Origin: Tenacibaculum sp. M341
GTDB taxonomy: Bacteria; Bacteroidota; Bacteroidia; Flavobacteriales; Flavobacteriaceae
Reading direction: 5' to 3'
Length of the DNA stretch: 64,000 nt
NCBI RefSeq assembly: GCF_004337695.1
Contig: NZ_SJXJ01000003.1
Span: 248,001 to 312,000, forward strand
Shown here: positions 18,109 through 27,787 of the stretch, piece after piece
How the letters are laid out: each line of letters begins with the position of its first letter
Position numbering within the stretch: the stretch's first letter is position 1
Made by a program: the position numbers and the translations under genes
The notes under the pieces: generated by a model
What the model was told of the DNA's origin: nothing
What the model saw: only the letters and a program-made list of their open reading frames with translations
Database searches by the model: none

Positions 18109-20217
18109 TTAATATTTGCGGTATAAACAAATTTCTTTTAAAGAATCAATTTGTTTTTCGTGTAATTTATTTAATTCGTTTTTATCTATTTTAACTCTGA
18201 TTTTTCCGTATTTGTCATAAGGATGAGCTTCTGTTTTTTGATTTCGCTTTGAATTAATTTCAATCCAATATCTATTTGTTTTTGGAAGCTCTTCATTAAT
18301 AATTCTTGCATCTAAATTTACTCCGAACTCATTTGCGGGCTTATTTATATTTAAACGTTCACATATTTTGTCGAAGCATAAGTTGTTGAAATTATTTAAG
18401 TTCAAAATCGCGATTGAAGGTTCACTATATCTAAACTTTTCATAAGCAAGAAGAGATTCATTTAACACATCATAAATTTCATCATTATCCCAGATATTTC
18501 TATTGAAAAATGTTTCAGGATTTGTTATACTATAAGCGTTTTTTAAAGTTTGTATAATGTAATCTTCGAATACTCCACCTTTAATTCTTTTTACATAGCT
18601 GTTATAATCATTGTTTACTTTTAAACCTAGAAATATACTCAAGTTTCGAATTGAAAGATATAAGCCTTGTAGAGCCAGTAAATCCTTTTTATTCTTTAGT
18701 AATCTAATTGTAAACAGCTTTTTGAATGTGTCGTCAGTAGAAGATATAAATTTATAATCATTTATTTTTCTTTCTATAAAATAGTTACCACCATTTCCAA
18801 TTAATAATAGTTCGAATAATTCATTTTTTTTATTGTGATATAGCCAGTCAATCATATAATACCTAACAAGCCAATTTCTATTTCCTTTAGAAATATATTT
18901 TTCAAATATATTTTCGTTAAACTCAATATTTGGAAACCATTTGAATATTAAAGCTGTTAGATGATGAAATAATATATCCTCATCTTTCAATACTGAATTT
19001 AGAAATGATAGAACATCTGCGGAGTTTTTATAGTGCTTTTGTAAGTAAAATAAAATTCCCTCAAATTGAGTAAGAAGTAATTCATAATTTAAAATTATGA
19101 TGTCTCTAATCTCCTTATCTTTATTTAATTTAAAAAGAGAAAAACCTATTATTGTTTTATCTAAATAGTCTTCTTTTCTTTTGTTGTCATCAATCTCAAA
19201 ACAATCTAAGAATCGTTTCTTTAACTTACGATGAGTTTTGGATTTTAGTTTTTTAGATGGTTTACCATCAGTCTCTTTTAAGTATTCTTTATTTATTGCT
19301 GAAAATTTATTGTTTTGAACTTTTAGCTCTTTTTTAATATCAATTATTTCTTTAGTAAATATTTTACCTCCTTGGGGAATTAGTCCTAAGTCTCTGGAAA
19401 TTAAGTCTAAAGCAGCTATAGCTTTTCTGGATACTTTTTTGTCTTTGCTGAAAATTCTTATATCATCAACATATCTTAAATATTTAATTTCTAATTTACC
19501 CTTTGTTGTGATTTCATCATCAAGATAAATTAAATACAAATCAGCTAAAAAAGCAGAAGCAAGTGGTCCTTGAGGTATTCCGTGTTTAGAAATAAAAGTT
19601 TTATGATTGAAGTCTCCTGTCCAAGTTTCTAGACAAATATCCAATAAATCAATTACAGAATTTTCAATACCATAGTTCTTTTTTAGGATTTGAAATAAGA
19701 TATTATGATCAATCGTATCAAAAAAGGATGCGATGTCAAATTCGGATAAATATATATACCCTTTATTAAAATATTTCATTGAACGCTCACTAAATTTTTT
19801 CCAGCTTTTTTTCCAAGGTTGGAAGAAAAATATTTTGTCTACTTCATTAGAACTTGACGGATTTACAATATTTCCAAAAATTGTGTTTCCATACAAAGGC
19901 GCAATTTTATCATATGCTGAATCTGCAACTATGTTTACTATCGCTTGATATACTAATAAATCTGTAAATTTAAGCATTGAAAGAGGTCTAACTAATTCAT
20001 TTTTTTTTGGAATGAATATTTTGTGAGCACTTTCTGGTTTATATGTTTTTGTTTTTAATTGCTCAATTAAAGTTTGAATGTTTGGTTGTAAAAAAGTCTC
20101 AAAAATTTTTAAATCTGAATAATAGATACTCTTATATAAGTTTCTTTGAGCTGTTTTTAATCTGTAAAAAGCTAATTCAAAATTCTCTAGAGTTAAGAGT
20201 TTATCGTATTGATTCAT
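18109..20217 (-). CDS. AbiA-like reverse transcriptase with HEPN motif
   Basis: A 702-residue protein. The reverse-transcriptase part (about residues 60-300) has RPLSM, motif A EFDIASFFDTIDH (D161), IPQGP at 214-218, and the active-site YVDD at 249-252 (D251, D252). A long helical repeat-like region follows (about 300-600). Near the C-terminus RNQKTEAH (R658, N659, H665) fits the RNx4-6H motif of HEPN RNases. RT plus helical repeats plus HEPN is the layout of the abortive-infection protein AbiA (about 630 residues in Lactococcus). Abi-type polymerases are known to make DNA in phage defence; that role here is inferred. The start is an ATG 44 bp after element copy C. No partner gene is adjacent. 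Confidence 0.8.
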   Translation of the reverse strand: MNQYDKLLTLENFELAFYRLKTAQRNLYKSIYYSDLKIFETFLQPNIQTLIEQLKTKTYKPESAHKIFIPKKNELVRPLSMLKFTDLLVYQAIVNIVADSAYDKIAPLYGNTIFGNIVNPSSSNEVDKIFFFQPWKKSWKKFSERSMKYFNKGYIYLSEFDIASFFDTIDHNILFQILKKNYGIENSVIDLLDICLETWTGDFNHKTFISKHGIPQGPLASAFLADLYLIYLDDEITTKGKLEIKYLRYVDDIRIFSKDKKVSRKAIAALDLISRDLGLIPQGGKIFTKEIIDIKKELKVQNNKFSAINKEYLKETDGKPSKKLKSKTHRKLKKRFLDCFEIDDNKRKEDYLDKTIIGFSLFKLNKDKEIRDIIILNYELLLTQFEGILFYLQKHYKNSADVLSFLNSVLKDEDILFHHLTALIFKWFPNIEFNENIFEKYISKGNRNWLVRYYMIDWLYHNKKNELFELLLIGNGGNYFIERKINDYKFISSTDDTFKKLFTIRLLKNKKDLLALQGLYLSIRNLSIFLGLKVNNDYNSYVKRIKGGVFEDYIIQTLKNAYSITNPETFFNRNIWDNDEIYDVLNESLLAYEKFRYSEPSIAILNLNNFNNLCFDKICERLNINKPANEFGVNLDARIINEELPKTNRYWIEINSKRNQKTEAHPYDKYGKIRVKIDKNELNKLHEKQIDSLKEICLYRKY

Positions 20218-20260
20218 TCAATTCTTTGTAGTTTAGAGTAGGTTAAAATTTACCACAACA

Positions 20261-20347
20261 GAGCTAAATACAATTGTGTTTAATCTCTAAATAGGTATTT
20301 ATAAATAAATGTAACTATTTAAAATAAACAAAACAATAAATATTAAA
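20261..20347 (-). promoter_or_regulatory. shared upstream element, copy C
   Basis: Third copy, upstream of the AbiA-like gene. TTG (complement of 20334-20336), 20 nt, TACATTTA (complement of 20306-20313). The palindrome TAAATACAATTGTGTTTA (20265-20282) differs from perfect symmetry at one position. The predicted transcript would carry an ~80-nt leader with this palindrome. It abuts the stop of cobN at 20353. Confidence 0.65.
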
Positions 20348-20352
20348 ACAAC

Positions 20353-23300
20353 CTACTCCACAACCCCTTCACCTTCCAAAAACAAATCCTCCAATTGCTG
20401 TTTCATTTCTTCAGACGGATTCGCCCACATACCACGTTGCATGGCTTCTAATAAACGTTCGCTCATATCTTTTAATGCCCACGGATTATGTTCTTTAATA
20501 AAAGCTTTGTTTTCTTCGTTTAATAGATAACTTTCCGTAATACCTTCGTACATAAAATCATCTACCAAATTGGTGGTTGCATCGTAGGCAAATAAATAAT
20601 CGAGTGTAGCAGACATTTCAAAAGCACCTTTGTAGCCATGACGTTGCACACCTGCAATCCATTTCGGATTAATCACACGAGAACGATATACTTTTAGCAA
20701 TTCCTCTTTCAAGGTTTTTACCTTTGGAGTTTCTGGTCGCGAATGATCTCCGAAGTAAATATCAGGATCATTTTTACTCACCGTTTTCACGGCATTTGCC
20801 AGTCCGCCCTGAAATTGATAATAATCATCACTATCTAAAATATCATGCTCTCTATTGTCCTGATTTTGCATTACAATTTGCATAGCTTTCAAACGATTCT
20901 GAAAAGATTCGTGAGCAGAAACTCCTTGCTTAGAATTTCCATAGGCATAACCACTCCAGTTGATATATACTTTCGCTAAATCCTCTTGAGTATTCCAGTT
21001 TTTTTCATCAATCACACCTTGCAAACCTGCTCCGTACGAACCTGGTTTAGAACCATACACTCTGTACAAAGCACGTTGATTACTTTCTTCTTCAGATAAA
21101 CCTTGCTGTAGCCATTGCTTAGCTTCTTCTAAAAAACGTTTACGAATCGGGTTGTCATCTAAAGGTTCTTCTAAAGCAGCAACTTTACTTACTGCGGCAT
21201 TGAACAAATTGATAACATCAGGAAAAGCATCTCTAAAAAAACCTGAAATACGTAAGGTAACATCAATACGAGGGCGACCCAATTTTACAATCGGAATTAC
21301 TTCAAAATCGCTCACACGCCTGTTTAAACTTTTCCATACAGGGCGTACTCCCATTAAAGCCAAAGCTTGCGCAATATCGTCACCACCCGTACGCATGGTT
21401 GCGGTTCCCCAAACGGAAATACCAATGGTTTCAGGGTATTCACCATGTTCTTGTAAATAGCGTTCAATAATTAATTGTGCACTTTTTTCTCCCAATCGGT
21501 AGGCAGTTTCTGTGGGAATGGTACGAACATCTACCGAATAAAAATTTCTTCCCGTAGGTAATAAATCAATTCTACCACGAGTTGGAGCGCCAGATGGTCC
21601 TGAAGGAACGTATTTTCCATCTAAGCCAGCTAACAAATAACGAATTTCATCGGTGGTGTTTTGTACTGCTTTTAAGGTCTTATTTTTTATAGTGACGAGT
21701 ATATTGTTTAACTCGGTATATTCAGTTTGTAGGGCATCAGTTTTTAAATAATCAATCAATTTTTCTTTACTGATGTCTTCTAAAGTAGCAATTACTTGTC
21801 CTACGGTATGATGTTGTTTGTTAGCAATCATCATATCCATTTTTTCAGCATAATCAAGTAATAGAATGTTTCCATCAATTCCCAAATCGTTAGCCAAGGC
21901 TTGTGTAATTCCTTTGGATTGAAAAGAGCCAGTACGATGCAAAGCAATCAATAAATCAATTAACTGTTCGTTTATAGGAGCTTTCCCAAAAATATGCAAA
22001 CCATCTCTAATTTGCGCTTCTTTCAATTCGCATAAATAACCATCCAATTTAACCAACAACTCATCTACATCATCAGATTGAATACCTAAATCAACATTCA
22101 ATTGCGCTTCTTTTACCACATTGGCAATCTCTTTTTCTAATACTTTGGTTCTTTTGGTATCTAAGGTAGAAGCCTCGTAGTATTCATCTACCAAATGTTC
22201 TAGTTTTAGTAAGCTACCATGATTTTCTGCCCTGGTCATTGGCGGAATTAAATGATCAATAATCACAGCTTGTGTTCGCCTTTTTGCTTGTGTTCCTTCT
22301 CCTGGATCATTGATAATAAAAGGGTAGAAGTGAGGTAAGGCACCAAAAACAGCAGCAGGAAAACAAGAAGTATCGTCTAAGGATACACTTTTCCCTGGCA
22401 ACCACTCTAAATTTCCGTGTTTTCCTAAATGAATTACGGCATCGGCATTATAAGTGTCTTGCAACCAAAAATAGTAGGCTAAATATTGATAGGTTGGTGG
22501 TAAATCGGGTGAGTGATAAATAGCCTGCGGATCTTGATTGTATCCTCTTGAAGGTTGTATACTGATGAAAATATTTCCTAAAACAAATCCTGGAACAATA
22601 AAGGCATCTCCTGTAAAAAAAGGATCGTCATTAGGTGTGCCCCATTGTGTAGTGATTTTATTTTTTAATTCTTCAGATAGTGTTTCAAATCGTTTATTGA
22701 AATCTATGATTGAATAGGTAATGGCATGCGGACGCGTATCTGTAGTAGTAATGTCATTAGTTGTTAATTGTGTTAACCAATGCATTAATTCGGTACCACT
22801 TTGAGGCAAGTTATTACCTAAAGTATAGCCTGCATTTTGCAAAGCATCTAATAATACAATGCAACTTTCAGGCGTATCTAAACCAACGCCATTTGCCAAG
22901 CGACTATCTTTATTCGGATAGTTTGGTAAAATAACAGCTATCTTTTTCTCATTATTGTTGCGTTGCTGTAAATGAATCCAGTTTTTTGCCAATAACGCCA
23001 TAAAATCGCAGGCAGGTTTATAAGCTTCGTATTTAATAATAGAGCTATCTGTAAGCGGATCTTTTGTGATTTCCTTTTTAAAAGAAACAGCACGACCAAT
23101 AATTCTACCGTCAATTTCTGGTAATGCAATGTTCATGGCAATATCAGTAGGAGGTAAGCCAAACAGACCTTCTTCCCAAACATCTTTATTACTAGTAGAA
23201 AAAATAGTTTGTAATACAGGAATATTTAAGTTGTCAAAAATAAACTCAGCGCCTTCATCCATCGATTTTACGGTAAAACCAGTGGTGTTTAAAATAACAT

Positions 23301-24099
23301 CCACATTTCGTTTTCCGTTGTTGGTCATCATTTTTTCAATCGCTTTCAATACCGATTGTTCTCTTAAATTATGAGCAAACAAGGTAATGGCATTACAATT
23401 CTGGGCTGCTAAAGAATCGTGTAATTCGTAAATAGGATCTAAATTATCGGCTAAATAATGCGCTCTGTAAGCAATTATAAAAGCATTCGGTTGCTTACTG
23501 TTTACATAATTATCTAAGTCTTCGTTAGCTACAATTCCGTGTTTTGGAATAAAAAAGAAGAGGTTGTCAAATGACTTCGGAGCAATAGTTGCTGTTTGCG
23601 CATCAAAATAATGATGATATAAATATTTTAGTAATGAAATAGCATTTTCTTTACCTCCTTCTTGTAAATATTGTCTGCATTGATGCACTACTTCAATCGA
23701 TTCTGAAGAGCGTTTCATCAATTCATAATCGGGCTCATGTGCAGGAATAAATATTAATTTACAATCCGTTTTTTCTTGTAGTTCTAATAGCGATTCTACC
23801 AAATATTGATAATAACTCATGCCTCCCAACAAGCTACATACAATTACTTTGGCATTTTCTAGTACATCCTCTGCATAGGTATCAATAGTTAATTCTTGCT
23901 TTAGATACACCAAATTGGTCATTCGTAAACTCGGAATGTCATTATTTTCTTCGTGAAGCGTTTTGTATGCCTCATTCATGGTATGAATTTCGGTATCGCT
24001 GGCGCTTAAAAAAACAATATCACCAGGTTGTTGTTCTATATAAAAAACACCATCATCATCAGGATTCCATCCTCCAGGTATTGTAGCTATTAGATGCAT
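20353..24099 (-). CDS. cobN: cobaltochelatase subunit CobN
   Basis: A 1248-residue large subunit of the CobN/BchH family, close to the normal length. The opening LIATIPGGWNPDDDG, the middle HLGKHGNLEWLPGKSVSLDD, and the C-terminal GVWGTATMRTGGDD-like block ISVWGTATMRTGGDDI with RRVSDFEVIP are family hallmarks. CobN binds the corrin and cobalt and works with an AAA+ partner pair (CobS/CobT or ChlI/ChlD-like) to insert cobalt using ATP. The likely partner is encoded two genes upstream. It is the last gene of the B12 cluster, 12 bp after cobB. No strong terminator follows; the AbiA promoter element starts 6 bp downstream. Confidence 0.95.
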   Translation of the reverse strand: MHLIATIPGGWNPDDDGVFYIEQQPGDIVFLSASDTEIHTMNEAYKTLHEENNDIPSLRMTNLVYLKQELTIDTYAEDVLENAKVIVCSLLGGMSYYQYLVESLLELQEKTDCKLIFIPAHEPDYELMKRSSESIEVVHQCRQYLQEGGKENAISLLKYLYHHYFDAQTATIAPKSFDNLFFFIPKHGIVANEDLDNYVNSKQPNAFIIAYRAHYLADNLDPIYELHDSLAAQNCNAITLFAHNLREQSVLKAIEKMMTNNGKRNVDVILNTTGFTVKSMDEGAEFIFDNLNIPVLQTIFSTSNKDVWEEGLFGLPPTDIAMNIALPEIDGRIIGRAVSFKKEITKDPLTDSSIIKYEAYKPACDFMALLAKNWIHLQQRNNNEKKIAVILPNYPNKDSRLANGVGLDTPESCIVLLDALQNAGYTLGNNLPQSGTELMHWLTQLTTNDITTTDTRPHAITYSIIDFNKRFETLSEELKNKITTQWGTPNDDPFFTGDAFIVPGFVLGNIFISIQPSRGYNQDPQAIYHSPDLPPTYQYLAYYFWLQDTYNADAVIHLGKHGNLEWLPGKSVSLDDTSCFPAAVFGALPHFYPFIINDPGEGTQAKRRTQAVIIDHLIPPMTRAENHGSLLKLEHLVDEYYEASTLDTKRTKVLEKEIANVVKEAQLNVDLGIQSDDVDELLVKLDGYLCELKEAQIRDGLHIFGKAPINEQLIDLLIALHRTGSFQSKGITQALANDLGIDGNILLLDYAEKMDMMIANKQHHTVGQVIATLEDISKEKLIDYLKTDALQTEYTELNNILVTIKNKTLKAVQNTTDEIRYLLAGLDGKYVPSGPSGAPTRGRIDLLPTGRNFYSVDVRTIPTETAYRLGEKSAQLIIERYLQEHGEYPETIGISVWGTATMRTGGDDIAQALALMGVRPVWKSLNRRVSDFEVIPIVKLGRPRIDVTLRISGFFRDAFPDVINLFNAAVSKVAALEEPLDDNPIRKRFLEEAKQWLQQGLSEEESNQRALYRVYGSKPGSYGAGLQGVIDEKNWNTQEDLAKVYINWSGYAYGNSKQGVSAHESFQNRLKAMQIVMQNQDNREHDILDSDDYYQFQGGLANAVKTVSKNDPDIYFGDHSRPETPKVKTLKEELLKVYRSRVINPKWIAGVQRHGYKGAFEMSATLDYLFAYDATTNLVDDFMYEGITESYLLNEENKAFIKEHNPWALKDMSERLLEAMQRGMWANPSEEMKQQLEDLFLEGEGVVE

Positions 24100-24111
24100 A
24101 ATTTTTTTCGT

Positions 24112-25401
24112 TTATTTGAGTATTGGATCAAATCCATTACCACCCCAGTAAAAATGTATATAACTTGCTAATACATTTTTATACTGATATATTTTTGTGT
24201 TCACTTCTTTATTTCTAGCAGAAAAAATAGAAGCTACATTAGTTGTTGTTTCGTCGTTTAATATGTTTGAGTAATGAAACTCATGTCCCCAAATTTCTTG
24301 ATTGTTTAGTACAACTCTACGATAGCCCAAGCTTAATTTTTTTCGTTCCATAGAAGTGTTGAAATCAAATACATTTACCATTGAAAACTCAGTGCCTTTT
24401 TCATCGATAATACTTTTTCCTAAGTACATCATTCCGCCACATTCCGCCAATATTTTTACACCATTTTCAGCAGCTGATTTAATAGCCTTAAGCATCGTTT
24501 TATTATTCGATAACTGCTCTAAATACAGTTCAGGATAACCGCCAGCTAGATATATAAAATCTGCTTTTGGAACTTCTGTATCATGAATAGGGCTAAAGTA
24601 TACGACTTCACCAAGTTGTTTAAAATAGTCGAGGTTCTCTAAATAGGTAAAGGTAAAAGCTTCATCTTTAGCAACTGCTATTTTAATGTTTTCTGAAGTT
24701 TTAGGAGTAGTAAGATTTCTTTTTTGAACTTGAATAGTAGCTATTTTAGTAAGCATGTTTTCAACAGAAATATGCTTGTTTATATGCGCTGCCGCATTTT
24801 CTATTACATCTTCAAAAGAAGTATCAATATGCAATCCTAAATGACGAGAAGGAATAGAGATTTCATCATTTGGCGGAATATATCCGAAGCTAGTCAACCC
24901 AATACTTTCGCAAGCTTCTTTTAAAAAAGCATAATGTGATTCGGTTCTAACAAAATTAAAGATAACTCCAGCAATATGTACATTCGAATCAAAATCTTTC
25001 AATCCTTTTAAAATAGGAGCTACTGTAAAAGCCATAGATTTTGCATTGACTACTAAAATAACTGGTATATTTAGTTTTTTTGCGATTTCAGAAGAACTTC
25101 CTTTGTCTTTAACAGCACCGTCAAACAGTCCCATAACTCCTTCAATAATACTAATATCAACCTTGTTGCTGTATTTAGCAAAAACATCCGTTAAGTGTTC
25201 GTCAGACATCATTACAGAGTCTAAATTTACACTCGAAATCCCCGCAGCTGAGCTGTGATGAATCGTATCAATATAGTCTGGACCACATTTAAATGGTTGT
25301 ACACGAAGCCCTTTGTTTTTTAATAAACGTAACAAACCTAAAGTAATGGTTGTTTTACCAGAATTACTCCAAGGAGCTGCTATTAAAAACGATTTTTTCA
25401 T
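24112..25401 (-). CDS. cobB: cobyrinate a,c-diamide synthase
   Basis: 429 residues, normal length for CobB/CbiA. The N-terminal ATPase has the P-loop APWSNSGKTTITLGLL (from residue 9), then QPFKCGPDYIDTIHH and EGVMGLFDGA; the C-terminal class I glutaminase-like domain has YLAGGYPELYLEQL and the nucleophile Cys in LAECGGMMYLG. It amidates the a and c side chains of cobyrinate using glutamine and ATP, in the cytoplasm. It starts 3 bp after the chelatase gene and ends 12 bp before cobN. Confidence 0.95.
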   Translation of the reverse strand: MKKSFLIAAPWSNSGKTTITLGLLRLLKNKGLRVQPFKCGPDYIDTIHHSSAAGISSVNLDSVMMSDEHLTDVFAKYSNKVDISIIEGVMGLFDGAVKDKGSSSEIAKKLNIPVILVVNAKSMAFTVAPILKGLKDFDSNVHIAGVIFNFVRTESHYAFLKEACESIGLTSFGYIPPNDEISIPSRHLGLHIDTSFEDVIENAAAHINKHISVENMLTKIATIQVQKRNLTTPKTSENIKIAVAKDEAFTFTYLENLDYFKQLGEVVYFSPIHDTEVPKADFIYLAGGYPELYLEQLSNNKTMLKAIKSAAENGVKILAECGGMMYLGKSIIDEKGTEFSMVNVFDFNTSMERKKLSLGYRRVVLNNQEIWGHEFHYSNILNDETTTNVASIFSARNKEVNTKIYQYKNVLASYIHFYWGGNGFDPILK

Positions 25402-25404
25402 GTA

Positions 25405-27075
25405 TTACGAGTTTAATTGTGATAAAGGCATGTAACTAACCTTTAATTGAGAAGCTAAATTTTTAGCACGACCTAATTTTATGAATCCCGATTCAGTATC
25501 TATAATTGTAGTGTTTTTTAAATTGGAAAGGTATGTTTTATAGGTTTGAATAGCGATTTCAAAAGGTTGATCTCCTCCGTGATTTATTTTTCCGTCAGTC
25601 ATCACAAATAACTGAACTGCTTTTTTATTAACCGATTTTAATAATTCATATACTTTTAAAAACGCATCTTTTAAGTTGGTTTTGCCTTGTGTTTTTAATT
25701 CCGAGCTTATTTCAGAAATTAAATGCGTATTCGAGGTAAAGGGCTGTACTATTTTAGAGGAGTTATTAGCTAAGGCAACCACGGCATATTTTATTTTTTT
25801 CAGCGGATTTGCTTCTATTGTTTTTAAAATAAGTCCTTTGATGTAAGCTATTTGTTTTCCTATCGCCATAGAAGCACTGGTGTCTATTAAAAATACAATG
25901 TGTAACATCGATTTTGGATGCTTGTATTTATAAATAGGAGTGACATTTCCAGTAATCAAATATTCTTTAACCGTTTTAAAAACAGCTAATGATTTATCTT
26001 CTTGCTGAGGAATATTGGTGTTTTGAATTCCTTTTAGCTTTGTTATTTCAATTCCTTTTTTTTTTACGGCACTAGAGGTAAACTTTAGTTCGTTTTTTAC
26101 AGTTTCGGGTAATTGAAATTTTTGTTCACCATGTCGGTGATTTTCTTTTTCTTCGGATGATGAATCGTTGGATGATTCATTGTTATTGTTATCTTTTTGA
26201 TTGTTGTTAGAAGGCGGATTGTATTCTTTTGATCTGTGTTGTAATACAAAAGGAGCTATTTTTAATACATGTTCTTCGGTAACTTCTGATTTATTTAAAA
26301 AAGAAGCATAAGCCCTTGTTGATTTTAATAACAAAATATCGGCACGCATTCCTTCTACATGATTTTGAAGTGTAAGTTGCGCACACATTTCTTTGATAGC
26401 ATCAGTCAATACGATGGTTGCTAATTGTGTTTTAGCAACAGTGATTTGTTGTTGTAATGCTACTTCCTGATTTTTAAATGTTTCATAAAAAGCTTCAGGA
26501 TTGGTGTCAAAAGAAAATCTATGATCGGCAATTTGCTTTCTAACAGAAATATCTTTTGGAGTTTCAATCAATACATTCAATCCAAATCGATCTAATAACT
26601 GTGGACGCAAAGCACCTTCTTCAGGATTCATAGTTCCTACTAAACAAAAACGGCTATCCAACCATTGCGAAATTCCCTCACGCTCTAAATGATAGCCTCC
26701 AGAGGCAGATGCATCCAATAATACATCCATCAAATATTCATTTAATAAGTTCACTTCATCTATGTATAAAAAACCTTGGTGCGCTTTTGCTAACAAGCCT
26801 TTTTTTACAAGTGTTTTTTGCTCTTTTAATAATACTTCTAAATTAACACTTCCTAATACACTATCTTCAGTAGCACCAATAGGTAAGTTTACAAAAGGAA
26901 AATCATTACCCATTAATTGACTTAAGGCTCTAACTGTAGTAGTTTTACCTGTTCCTTTATCTCCAGTAGCCAATACACCACCAATAGTTGGATCAATAAG
27001 ATTTAAAATTAAGCATAATTTAAAATCGTCTTGCCCAACAATACCTGTAAACGGAAAATTCGTTTTGTGTTGCAT
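25405..27075 (-). CDS. fused ChlI/ChlD-type chelatase subunit
   Basis: A 556-residue fusion of an AAA+ ATPase and a von Willebrand A domain, as in BchI/BchD. Walker A is GDKGTGKT (38-45), Walker B is GFLYIDEVNLL (about 95-105), and the MIDAS motif is DTSAS (398-402). A charged Asn/Ser/Glu linker (about 285-320) joins the halves. It should act with CobN as the ATP-driving partner of the cobaltochelatase, replacing CobS and CobT. It is translated in a tight operon (1 bp after the transporter gene, 3 bp before cobB). Confidence 0.88.
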   Translation of the reverse strand: MQHKTNFPFTGIVGQDDFKLCLILNLIDPTIGGVLATGDKGTGKTTTVRALSQLMGNDFPFVNLPIGATEDSVLGSVNLEVLLKEQKTLVKKGLLAKAHQGFLYIDEVNLLNEYLMDVLLDASASGGYHLEREGISQWLDSRFCLVGTMNPEEGALRPQLLDRFGLNVLIETPKDISVRKQIADHRFSFDTNPEAFYETFKNQEVALQQQITVAKTQLATIVLTDAIKEMCAQLTLQNHVEGMRADILLLKSTRAYASFLNKSEVTEEHVLKIAPFVLQHRSKEYNPPSNNNQKDNNNNESSNDSSSEEKENHRHGEQKFQLPETVKNELKFTSSAVKKKGIEITKLKGIQNTNIPQQEDKSLAVFKTVKEYLITGNVTPIYKYKHPKSMLHIVFLIDTSASMAIGKQIAYIKGLILKTIEANPLKKIKYAVVALANNSSKIVQPFTSNTHLISEISSELKTQGKTNLKDAFLKVYELLKSVNKKAVQLFVMTDGKINHGGDQPFEIAIQTYKTYLSNLKNTTIIDTESGFIKLGRAKNLASQLKVSYMPLSQLNS

Positions 27076-27076
27076 A

Positions 27077-27787
27077 TTACATTACAATTCTATAAATCCA
27101 AACGCATCCAACAATAATAGAAATAATTCCTATTGAAGCATTTAACCATTTAAAAATACTCATATTACGCTCAATAAATCGGCTCATGGTAAAAATAAGT
27201 ACATAGCTATAGGCAGCCATTGCAATAATAACACCTAAAGACTCTACAACTAAAATCCAAATAGCTTCAGAAATGGTGCTCGCACTAATTACTAAGGCAG
27301 AGGTTAAGGCGCCTCCAGTTCCAGCTAATCCGTGTAACATTCCTATCCAAAAAGATCGGTTGATAGGATTCATGGCTATTTCTTCTCCTGATTTTCCATG
27401 TAAATGGATTAAGTTTCCAGGATCGTGTTCATGTTCTTCAATCTTTTTATGGTCTGCCATCATTTCTTTTAACTTATGGTTTCTTCGGATAGCAGTAATA
27501 CCCAACCAAATCATAATAGGTCCTACAGCAACTTCTGCATAAAAAGAAATATCTTCTATAAAAGATAAAAGAAGTGTTCTAAATAAAAGAGCAATTCCTC
27601 CAAAAAGTAACAATGTTACAGAGTGTCCAAAAGCCCATTGCGAAGCAGTAAAAACACTTTTTAAGGTTACTTTTTTCTTTTTGATGGCATTTTCAGCAGC
27701 TAAAACAGAAACAGCAGAAATATGGTCAGGTTCAAAAGAATGTAAAACACCTGCAATTAATGGTCGTGTAAAGTTTAAAAAACTCAT
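27077..27787 (-). CDS. HupE/NiCoT-like metal transporter
   Basis: A 236-residue membrane protein with about six helices. The first helix holds HSFEPDH, matching the NiCoT signature HX4DH for nickel/cobalt binding, and a cytoplasmic loop holds a His-rich stretch (EHEHDPGNLIHLHG). A later helix has GMLHGLAGTGGAL. By context (inside the B12 operon, overlapping cbiD by 4 bp) its cargo is most likely cobalt for CobN; specificity is an inference. Length is shorter than typical NiCoT proteins (about 330-370) and closer to HupE/UreH. Confidence 0.8.
   Translation of the reverse strand: MSFLNFTRPLIAGVLHSFEPDHISAVSVLAAENAIKKKKVTLKSVFTASQWAFGHSVTLLLFGGIALLFRTLLLSFIEDISFYAEVAVGPIMIWLGITAIRRNHKLKEMMADHKKIEEHEHDPGNLIHLHGKSGEEIAMNPINRSFWIGMLHGLAGTGGALTSALVISASTISEAIWILVVESLGVIIAMAAYSYVLIFTMSRFIERNMSIFKWLNASIGIISIIVGCVWIYRIVM

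Noticed and set aside
18109-20217. Retron, group II intron or DGR assignment for the RT
   Set aside because: The protein lacks a maturase or retron layout, no template/variable repeat pair or intron ends were seen, and the HEPN motif with long helical region fits AbiA better.
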